The notes beneath the pieces are model-generated. The model saw only the letters and a program-made list of their open reading frames with translations, had not been told where the DNA came from and did not search any database. A DNA stretch of 16,838 nucleotides. It comes from Gammaproteobacteria bacterium UBA7449. GTDB taxonomy: Bacteria > Pseudomonadota > Gammaproteobacteria > Pseudomonadales > Pseudohongiellaceae. This document shows positions 8,160 to 13,833 of this stretch, piece after piece. The stretch lies in assembly GCA_002477465.1 (NCBI GenBank), contig DLPV01000044.1, forward strand, positions 694-17,531, read 5' to 3'. The number at the start of each line of letters is the position of its first letter. The stretch's first letter is position 1. A program made the position numbers and the translations under genes.

Positions 8160-9125
8160 CTAGCTCTTGTTGCTTGACCGTTCCCAAGGGAACAGTCTCT
8201 TGCCGAGTCTGGCCAGGAGGAGATCAGACAATAATCCGATAATGCCAATCATCATTATGGCGGCAAAAACATTGTCGAAATTCTGGTAGCGTGCCTGCTG
8301 GGTAATAAACCAGGTAATGCCTGAGCTAGTGCCGATTAATTCTGCAACAATTAAATAGGTCCAGGCCCAGCCCAGCAAAATTCGCTGATCCTTGTAAAGC
8401 TGCGGGAGAACGCCTGGGATCACCACCTTGAACAGCAGCTGTCGTCGATTCGCGCCCAGAGTCAATGCTGCTTCGAGTAAGGCAATATCCAGCTTGCGCG
8501 TCGTGTTTGAAATCACCAGCACCTGCTGAAAAAACGTGCCGATAAAAATGATCGCAATCTTCGGCCCATCGTAAATTCCGAGTATTGCCACAGCCAGCGC
8601 ACCAAATGCCGGCGCAGGCAGGTAGCGGAAAAACTCGATGAAGGGTTCATGAAGCCTGGATACAGCTGCGAATGTGCCGCTGAGAATTCCAAGTGGTACG
8701 CCCAGAATAGAGGACAGCGTAAAGCCCCAGAAAATAATCTGAATGCTGTGCCAGAGGCTCTCGTGTAGCCACTGCTCGCTGCGTCTGCGTGGCTCCGTAG
8801 TAAACGAGGTATAAAAAGCAATCGCGACTTCGTGGGGCGCCGGCAGATAAACAGGATTGGCCCTGAAGCCTTGCGGCAACTCCCCGCCCGCCTCCAGTTG
8901 GGTATTGTATTCCTCCTGAAAGGTTTCCCTTTCGATCTGCATGCCTTCCTGAAAGTAGTTCACCGAACCTGGTTCGGTGATCTCCATGTTTGGATGCCAG
9001 ATAAACGGGGTGTAGCTGACCGCCGCCCAAATCAAGAGCGGCAGCAGGAATGAAAGGAGCGTGAGGACTCGCTCTCGCTGTTGCGACAAAGCGATACGCG
9101 GAGCGAGCCAGGGTGCTGAAGTCAT
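8160..9125 (-). CDS. ABC transporter permease, urea carboxylase-region type
   Basis: Inner-membrane permease of the binding-protein-dependent transport family (BPD_transp_1), 321 residues. The first membrane segment lies at about 20-42. The core domain from about 125 to 310 has several hydrophobic helices and an EAA loop, EAALTLGANRRQLLFKV at 218-234, that contacts the ATPase. Between the first helix and the core there is a hydrophilic stretch of about 75 residues (44-118, rich in Glu and Gln), longer than in SsuC or TauC and predicted to be periplasmic. It follows the binding-protein gene by 26 bases, and a hairpin overlaps its ribosome-binding region. It should form a homodimeric channel for the guanidine importer. 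Confidence 0.92.
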   Translation of the reverse strand: MTSAPWLAPRIALSQQRERVLTLLSFLLPLLIWAAVSYTPFIWHPNMEITEPGSVNYFQEGMQIERETFQEEYNTQLEAGGELPQGFRANPVYLPAPHEVAIAFYTSFTTEPRRRSEQWLHESLWHSIQIIFWGFTLSSILGVPLGILSGTFAAVSRLHEPFIEFFRYLPAPAFGALAVAILGIYDGPKIAIIFIGTFFQQVLVISNTTRKLDIALLEAALTLGANRRQLLFKVVIPGVLPQLYKDQRILLGWAWTYLIVAELIGTSSGITWFITQQARYQNFDNVFAAIMMIGIIGLLSDLLLARLGKRLFPWERSSNKS

Positions 9126-9130
9126 CTGCT

Positions 9131-9143
9131 TAGCCTTAGGCTA
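9131..9143 (-). promoter_or_regulatory. Intercistronic hairpin between binding-protein and permease genes
   Basis: TAGCC-TTA-GGCTA is a perfect 5-bp stem with a 3-base loop, lying between the binding-protein stop (9152-9154) and the permease ATG (9123-9125). The only Shine-Dalgarno-like AAGG for the permease lies inside it. It could reduce permease translation or protect the upstream message, giving excess binding protein. The stem is short, so it may be chance. Confidence 0.35.
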
Positions 9144-9151
9144 GAAACCTG

Positions 9152-10138
9152 CTACTTTCCTAGAGTAAAACTGCTATCTATGTAGGCTTCCAGGTCTTGC
9201 GGGTCTCGATATACCTCATACCTGAGGTTGAAGTCATTCGATATGCTGGTTGAACCGTGCAAGGAATCAAAGCCTTCGGTTTCCTGATATAGACCCTTGG
9301 CCTCTTCCCGGCGCAACAGTCTGGTACCGGCCAGCAGCGGCGCATACTCCTCGGGAGACAGGCCAACGCGGGCTGACATAATGGAGAGCGCATCATCTAC
9401 AGTAGCGGGATCAAGAATGTAATCCACCACCCGGTACCAGACATCAACAACCTTGGACCATTCTTCCCGATTGGCATACAGGCTGCGAGGAGAGACTGCC
9501 AACACATCGTAAATCAAGCCCGGTTGATCGCCCGAGGTATAGATTGCAGTAGAGCCAGGCACACGCGACAGGCTCTGGCCCGAATTGGGTTGCCAGGCGA
9601 CGATGGCATCAACATCCCTGGAAGCAAGCACCTGCGGCGCCTCATTGGTCGGTACGTTCACAAGTTCCACATCTGCCTCTGTGAGGCCCACACTCTCCAG
9701 AGCATCCAACAGCAAAAGATGGCTTACGAATCCGATCTCGACACCGACTCTCTTGCCCTTAAGCTCAGAGACTGACTTGATGCCGGGCGCAGCAACAACC
9801 ATGTCATTGCCGTTGCTGTAATCACCAATAATGATCATCACGCTCTGGGCGCCGGTTGAGCCAGTGACTAGGGCATCGCCGTTGGTCATGGTGACTGCAT
9901 CAAGCTGGCCCGCTGCGAAAGCTTCCATGGACGCGGCATAATCAAACCACTCAAACTGGACATCAACTCCAGCCTCGGCAAACCAGTCTTTCTCAACTGC
10001 CACCTCCCAGGCTACCCAACCTGGCCAATCACTGTAGCCGACGAAAAGCGTCTCAGCAGCAGCCTGGCTGGGAGACGCGAGACTCAGCGTCAGCACAACA
10101 AAGACAATGATTCTAGAAGTGAGATTACAGCGTTGCAT
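9152..10138 (-). CDS. Periplasmic substrate-binding protein of the guanidine/urea-carboxylase-region ABC transporter
   Basis: Exported solute receptor of 328 residues in the NMT1/SsuA-like family and the subgroup annotated as 'ABC transporter periplasmic binding protein, urea carboxylase region'. The N-terminus is a Sec signal peptide: basic start MQRCNLTSR, hydrophobic core IIVFVVLTLSLA, and probable cleavage after SPSQA near residue 26. The mature part opens with LFVGYSDWPGWVAWEVAVEKDWF, typical of this subgroup. Asp/Tyr/Trp-rich stretches (YSDWPGW, WFDYAA) could form the cation-binding pocket, but no ligand contact can be proven here. It is the first gene of the locus. Its leader carries three CAGGAA repeats, the last of which serves as Shine-Dalgarno site, and a sigma-54 promoter lies about 125 bases upstream. 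Confidence 0.93.
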   Translation of the reverse strand: MQRCNLTSRIIVFVVLTLSLASPSQAAAETLFVGYSDWPGWVAWEVAVEKDWFAEAGVDVQFEWFDYAASMEAFAAGQLDAVTMTNGDALVTGSTGAQSVMIIIGDYSNGNDMVVAAPGIKSVSELKGKRVGVEIGFVSHLLLLDALESVGLTEADVELVNVPTNEAPQVLASRDVDAIVAWQPNSGQSLSRVPGSTAIYTSGDQPGLIYDVLAVSPRSLYANREEWSKVVDVWYRVVDYILDPATVDDALSIMSARVGLSPEEYAPLLAGTRLLRREEAKGLYQETEGFDSLHGSTSISNDFNLRYEVYRDPQDLEAYIDSSFTLGK

Positions 10139-10144
10139 AATGAG

Positions 10145-10170
10145 TTCCTGTAAATTCCTGTTGATTCCTG
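10145..10170 (-). repeat. Triple CAGGAA repeat with 10-base period in the binding-protein leader
   Basis: TTCCTG occurs at 10145-10150, 10155-10160 and 10165-10170 on the plus strand, which is CAGGAA three times in the messenger, each separated by four A/T-rich bases. The copy nearest the ATG is correctly spaced as a ribosome-binding site. The other two may be standby ribosome sites, a repeated protein-binding element on one DNA face, or chance duplication. Confidence 0.5.
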
Positions 10171-10262
10171 CCGGGACGGCTATGGCATTCTAAAAAAACA
10201 GACCTAGATTGACTGATCCAGGGCCAAGCAAATTCCCCTGGCTCAAACTGCAAATAGTGAAT

Positions 10263-10279
10263 ATGCAAGACACAGGCCA
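10263..10279 (-). promoter_or_regulatory. Sigma-54 (RpoN) -24/-12 promoter for the transporter operon
   Basis: On the minus strand TGGCCTGTGTCTTGCAT matches the -24/-12 consensus TGGCACG-N4-TTGCA, with exact GG-N10-GC spacing and all of TGGC and TTGCA present. Transcription would start near 10253, giving a leader of about 115 bases before the binding-protein ATG. Sigma-54 promoters need an enhancer-binding activator; NtrC is the natural candidate for nitrogen scavenging, and GCAC/GTGC elements lie upstream. Confidence 0.7.
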
Positions 10280-10363
10280 GACACAACTTTCACCCACTAC
10301 TGCACAGTTTTAGGGCTCGCGCGGTACATAACAGGGCTTTTTGTCTCGCCAGCTTATGTTCTA

Positions 10364-10379
10364 TTTTGGTGCACCAAAA
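10364..10379. promoter_or_regulatory. Perfect 16-bp palindrome, possible NtrC-type enhancer
   Basis: TTTTGGTGCACCAAAA is its own reverse complement. It contains the GGTGCA and TGCACC half-sites of NtrC but in overlapping order rather than the usual TGCACC-N5-GGTGCA. Further GTGC elements follow at 10384-10387 and 10400-10403. Its centre is about 93 bases upstream of the transporter promoter and about 147 from the hydroxylase promoter, workable enhancer distances. Another dimeric regulator could bind it instead. Confidence 0.5.
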
Positions 10380-10460
10380 AAGAGTGCTGTCTTTAGCTGG
10401 TGCAAGAATCATCCCTGCAATTTTTAAGCAACTGAAAACTGGGCCGTTTGTCTCGGCACT

Positions 10461-10498
10461 AGCCAGCATCTGCGCTGCTGGCTGCACTGTTTTTGTGA
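10461..10498. promoter_or_regulatory. Inverted repeat plus NtrC-like element in the divergent promoter region
   Basis: AGCCAGCA (10461-10468) and TGCTGGCT (10476-10483) are perfect 8-base inverted arms around TCTGCGC. Immediately after, GCAC-TGTTTTT-GTGA (10484-10498) matches seven of eight half-site bases of the NtrC pattern GCAC-N7-GTGC. The inverted repeat may be an operator, or a hairpin if transcribed. It is not a good intrinsic terminator because the T-run starts 6 bases after the stem. Confidence 0.35.
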
Positions 10499-10518
10499 GG
10501 CTCAATTCAAAGTAAAAG

Positions 10519-10534
10519 TGGCTGAAATTTTGCA
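10519..10534 (+). promoter_or_regulatory. Sigma-54 (RpoN) -24/-12 promoter for the membrane hydroxylase gene
   Basis: TGGCTGAAATTTTGCA on the plus strand has exact GG-N10-GC spacing, with TGGC and TTGCA both intact. The predicted start is near 10545, about 57 bases before the ATG at 10602. It points away from the transporter promoter, and the activator-like elements lie between the two, suggesting shared activation. No recognisable sigma-70 promoter was seen for this gene. Confidence 0.65.
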
Positions 10535-10601
10535 GGCCATAACCTCCATCTATCCGACTTAGCTATGCAGCAATCACGCCAGAAAACAGGAGCGACACAA
10601 A

Positions 10602-11558
10602 ATGAGCGATATCGCATTGGGTACAGGCAATAGCCCAGACACAGCGTCTTCAGACTCTGCAAAATCATGGACCCTGAAAGATTTCCTTTGGGCATGCCCC
10701 CAACCGATTCTAGTGCTTGGATTCATGATTCTGGTGGCAAACATGGTCGCCAGCGATTGGATCTACCGCGAACTGTTTGGCGCTATCATGATAGTCCTGC
10801 CTGTTCCCCTGTGCATTTTCGCCGAGCGTATCTGGACCAAACGCAAAGACTGGCTGCTGGAGCCGAAGGAGATGGCCGAAGATGCGTTTTGGCTGGCCTT
10901 CGCCGGCCTCCTCTGGGTACCTCTGTACAGCAACTTCTATGAAACCCCAATTTCCGCAGGCTTCAAATCGTTTCGCGACCTGGCGCCTTTGCATATCAAC
11001 CTGGCACCCACTTCCGTGCCTGGAATGCTGGGTGGCGCCCTGCTGGCAGCCCTTATCTCTAGCTTTATTTACTATTGGCTTCATCGTGTGCAGCACGAGT
11101 CGCTTTTCTGGTGGCGCATGCACGCAACTCACCATCACATTACCAAGATGGGCTGTATGCGAGGTGATCGTACCCATCCCCTGGAATACGCTTCACTGAT
11201 GTTAGGTACGCCCATTGCGCTGGCACTGCTGGGCGCCAGTGATGGGGTGATGGCAGTTGCCGGCGCTTTCAATATATGGAATGGGGTTCTCAATCACTCT
11301 AATTTGCCACTGAAATCCATGCCGGTGTACGACTGGTTTTTCGCTACGGCGCAGCAGCATCACGTTCATCATGCCCACGAACGCAGACAGGCTGATTCGA
11401 ACTATGGCTGCATGATCATCCTATGGGATCGCATCTTCGGCACCTACTGTGGCGATGACGAAGTGGGCCAGATAGGTGCTGGCAAAGCGGTGCCCCTGTC
11501 TCTGAAGGATCAACTCGCGCTATCCTTCTACTCGGACGATAGATTAAAAAGCCTGTGA
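10602..11558 (+). CDS. Membrane di-iron hydroxylase, sterol desaturase/fatty acid hydroxylase superfamily
   Basis: Integral membrane oxygenase of 318 residues. Hydrophobic helices lie at about 29-50, 59-76, 94-112 and 143-159. Histidine clusters follow: HRVQH (161-165), HATHHH (174-179), a single H232 in NHS, and HHVHHAH (253-259). This is the HX3H / HX2HH / HX2HH pattern that binds two irons and uses O2 to hydroxylate or desaturate C-H bonds. Members act on sterols, fatty acids, carotenoids, alkylglycerols and ornithine lipids; the substrate here is unknown. Shine-Dalgarno AGGAG (10588-10592) lies 9 bases before the ATG. It is divergent from the guanidine transporter operon, with its own sigma-54 promoter facing the other way, so nitrogen-limited expression is likely. 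A link to guanidine or to aminolipid remodelling is inference. Confidence 0.9.
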   Translation: MSDIALGTGNSPDTASSDSAKSWTLKDFLWACPQPILVLGFMILVANMVASDWIYRELFGAIMIVLPVPLCIFAERIWTKRKDWLLEPKEMAEDAFWLAFAGLLWVPLYSNFYETPISAGFKSFRDLAPLHINLAPTSVPGMLGGALLAALISSFIYYWLHRVQHESLFWWRMHATHHHITKMGCMRGDRTHPLEYASLMLGTPIALALLGASDGVMAVAGAFNIWNGVLNHSNLPLKSMPVYDWFFATAQQHHVHHAHERRQADSNYGCMIILWDRIFGTYCGDDEVGQIGAGKAVPLSLKDQLALSFYSDDRLKSL

Positions 11559-11647
11559 GAATTCGGCGCAACTAATAGGCAGCCTGACCGTCCATATGAA
11601 TCTATTGCTGTGATGATGTCTTGAAGGATTGGTTTAGAACCCTGTGG

Positions 11648-12715
11648 CTATAAAGCATCCCATTCCGACCATGCAATCGCTCGGCCAGGATATGCAACCT
11701 GCGCGAAGGGCCAGCTTTCTTCAATCCACTGCGAGGCCCATGCGTAAAGCTCTGCATCGAAACCTGCATCAAACTCTGCCTGAGTAACCCAGAGTGCGAC
11801 CTCGGCATTATAGCCCGGTTTGCTGCTTGGTCTGACATAAATACAGCCGCGCTCGCGTGCACCGTCCGGCGTGAGGACGGCGTAGGCAAACGACTCACGT
11901 CTTTCAAATCGGCCTTCTTCGTTGAGCATATCCCGCATAGCATCTTCGGCATCAAGCTCGGCGTGAGGCCAACCCGTACTGCGCGTGAAGGTCTGCTGTA
12001 GATGCTCGATCGATGACATATAGGCCGCGTAGTCTACATCGACCAATTCAGGTCCAAGCGGCACAAGTTTAAAGCCCTCCATCTCGACCAGAACCGGCGG
12101 CTCGAATTCTGCAGGGATAAAGGCCGCAGCGTTCGCTTCCTCGGCCTTCCTGGCCTCCATGAACTGTCGATACCCATCGGTCATCGCCCTGGCGCAGTCC
12201 CCTGGGGTGTCGCGCAAGCCATCGGTTCGTTTGCAGGGGCCTTCCATCACTTCGGGCAGGTTCTCCTCAACCCATTCCGCAGCCTCGTAGTAAATGGGCT
12301 GATCATTGGAACTGGTACTCACATCTACGATGGTGGCGCCGCCAAATGTGATATGAAAAGTATCCGTAACGTTAAAACCTGTTTCCAGCGCTACGACTGG
12401 ATCATCCTGTACCGTTATAGAGCAGCTAATTGTGTCCTCCGATTCCCTAATGCAGGGGGCCCTTTCCATGACAATATAATTGCCCCCTTCAGCCCAGGCC
12501 TGATAACCCAGTATGCGGCCCTCTGCGTCGCCTGCCTCACTGAGAATTGGCTGCAGAATGTTTGGGTCGAACGAATAAAATGCATCAATCATGCTTTCCG
12601 CAGTTTCGAGATTTTCTGCCAATGCGCTGTCGGCATCGGGTTCGCCTGAGCATGCAGTTAAACCAGCAACACATACCAGCAATGCTGCGTTTCTTTTTTG
12701 GGACCAGCTGGACAT
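11648..12715 (-). CDS. Predicted lipoprotein with NTF2/SnoaL-like and GNAT-like domains
   Basis: A 355-residue exported protein. A lipoprotein signal ends at the lipobox LTAC, making C22 the lipidated cysteine (MSSWSQKRNAALLVCVAGLTAC), so it should be anchored in the cell envelope. Residues about 32-190 resemble an NTF2/SnoaL-like ketosteroid-isomerase-type fold (AESMIDAFYSFDPNILQPIL) with four cysteines that could form disulfides (88, 98, 161, 174). Residues about 205-350 resemble a group of GNAT-like proteins: LVPLGPELVDVDYAAYMSSIEHL, then FAYAVLTPDGARERGCIYV, then ALWV and a WPFAQVAYPGR end. The acetyl-CoA loop (Q/RxxGxG/A) is not evident, so catalysis is doubtful. Domain calls rest on pattern recognition only. 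GGAG about 8 bases before the ATG supports the start. No functional link to its neighbours is visible. Confidence 0.75.
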   Translation of the reverse strand: MSSWSQKRNAALLVCVAGLTACSGEPDADSALAENLETAESMIDAFYSFDPNILQPILSEAGDAEGRILGYQAWAEGGNYIVMERAPCIRESEDTISCSITVQDDPVVALETGFNVTDTFHITFGGATIVDVSTSSNDQPIYYEAAEWVEENLPEVMEGPCKRTDGLRDTPGDCARAMTDGYRQFMEARKAEEANAAAFIPAEFEPPVLVEMEGFKLVPLGPELVDVDYAAYMSSIEHLQQTFTRSTGWPHAELDAEDAMRDMLNEEGRFERRESFAYAVLTPDGARERGCIYVRPSSKPGYNAEVALWVTQAEFDAGFDAELYAWASQWIEESWPFAQVAYPGRAIAWSEWDAL

Positions 12716-13092
12716 ACAAGGTTCTCCGTAAATAATTTAAAGCAATAAGCAGGGACACTGGCCCTTAACACTATAACCAATCGATGTTTGTGTCTATTTA
12801 CTCCGCCACCGCTCCATTATCAGTATTTTTCTCGCACCACTTTTGTGCAACACAGAATCAAACGGTCAATAATAGTTTCAAAAGAGGTCACTTTGGTGAA
12901 GTAAGACTAATCCCAAAAACAGAAGCAAAGATTGGGAATCTGGAAATCCCGGGGCCAGGATTAAGAGGAAAGTGGCAACCAGCATGGACGCTTGGTGCGA
13001 AAGAATCTGCGTACATACAACCACATCATCAAACAGCCCCAATTTATTGCCGGCCAAGTTAAGCTTAGCCTTATTGCAAGGCCTTATGCCGC
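12716..13092. other. Intergenic region without a supported gene
   Basis: Separates the lipoprotein gene from the CDGSH gene. Short plus-strand reading frames here have no recognisable protein features. A minus-strand TATAGT near 12770 could be a -10 box for the lipoprotein, but the best upstream TAGACA is only about 15 bases away, so the promoter is weakly supported. Just after the CDGSH stop, GCCTT-GCAAT-AAGGC forms a 5-bp hairpin without a U-tract. Confidence 0.4.
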
Positions 13093-13329
13093 CTATTTGT
13101 TATGTGAACCGTCGCAAAAAGGTGTGTTGGCAGTTTTCTTGCAACCACAGAGAAACATTTTCTTGGTTTCCTCAGCCTCAAAAGCTACCGGCGTGAAATC
13201 AGTGTCACGGTGCGATCCGTCACAGTAAGGTTGATTCTTGCTTCTGCCACAGGAACACCAGTAATAGGTTTTTCCCTGTTCGCATTCTACTGCATAGGGC
13301 GCATTTTGCGGGCTTAGTGCTTCAGACAT
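13093..13329 (-). CDS. Tandem CDGSH iron-sulfur domain protein
   Basis: A 78-residue protein with two CDGSH motifs of the C-X-C-X2-(S/T)-X3-P-X-C-D-G-S-H type. The first uses C25, C27, C36 and H40 (CSCGRSKNQPYCDGSH), the second C61, C63, C72 and H76 (CGCKKTANTPFCDGSH). Each should bind one redox-active [2Fe-2S] cluster through three Cys and one His, as in mitoNEET-family and Miner2-like proteins. It has no signal peptide and no transmembrane helix, so it is probably a soluble electron-transfer or cluster-transfer protein. A clear AGGAG lies 7 bases before the ATG. Both motifs are intact, so both clusters should form. The partner protein is unknown. Confidence 0.92.
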   Translation of the reverse strand: MSEALSPQNAPYAVECEQGKTYYWCSCGRSKNQPYCDGSHRDTDFTPVAFEAEETKKMFLCGCKKTANTPFCDGSHNK

Positions 13330-13565
13330 CGTTTACTCCTTTAATTGAGATTAGCTGCTGACTTAGTTTTGAAGATAGAAGATGAATAGTGTTTAAGGTA
13401 TTGATCAAAGCCCATAAAGTCAAAGCTTCTCATGATTCATTTCTTGCCGTGACTACTCTAATGGTCGCTGATCCACTGCAATTCGAATCCGGGCACAAAA
13501 ACTTGAATGCAGCTGGCAATCCATGTTTCTCCCCATCAATCAGAAAACTTAACTCTGAGGTCAAC
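13330..13565. other. Intergenic region upstream of the CDGSH gene
   Basis: Non-coding by inspection. It should hold the minus-strand promoter of the CDGSH gene; TTGATC with a poor TCATCT 17 bases downstream is the best pair I can find and is not convincing. No terminator, repeat or RNA structure stands out. Confidence 0.35.
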
Positions 13566-13833
13566 ATGAAACGTAGACTCTGCTACCGAAGCGTTCTCAC
13601 AATCTGTTTGCTGCTGCACGGCTGGACCGACAGCCTCTACAGCACCCTGCCACATTGGCTTGATCGAAAGCGAGTCAGTAGTTATTTACTAAATCTGATT
13701 CACCTTGAATGAGCGCTGGCCAGATAAGGAAGCATTGCGCGCTTACATGATTGCGGAAAAAATTACGCGATATGAGGAGTATGCTGGCTTGCGCCGGGAA
13801 GTTGCCAACAGGGCTAAGCTCGCCGGCGTTTAG
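13566..13833 (+). pseudogene. Possible frameshifted small gene
   Basis: A GAGG site precedes ATG 13566, which opens a frame MKRRLCYRSVLTICLLLHG with a basic start and hydrophobic core like a signal peptide, but it stops at 13710-13712. In the next plus frame a coding-like stretch runs from 13699 to TAG 13831-13833 and reads NERWPDKEALRAYMIAEK onward, an amphipathic charged segment with no good start of its own. One extra base near 13707 would join the two into a protein of about 88 residues. This could be a decayed gene, a sequencing error, or two chance frames. Its end overlaps the stop of the convergent MFS gene. Confidence 0.3.

Noticed and set aside
10401..10416. Third GG-N10-GC match (minus strand, AGGGATGATTCTTGCA) as another sigma-54 promoter
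   Set aside because: It lacks TGGC at -24 and would place the palindrome downstream of its start; the 10263-10279 site is a better match and better placed.
10461..10498. Intrinsic terminator on the plus strand
   Set aside because: The stem is good, but the T-run begins 6 bases after it, and no gene upstream on that strand needs termination.
13040..13110. Integron attC-like sequence near the CDGSH stop (GCCTTATGCCGCC and GTTATG)
   Set aside because: The core does not match GTTRRRY, no paired distal core with the right symmetry is found, and no integrase or cassette array is present.
12784..13228. Plus-strand frames of 62-92 codons between the lipoprotein and CDGSH genes
   Set aside because: No ribosome site and no protein-like composition, and some run antisense through the CDGSH gene.
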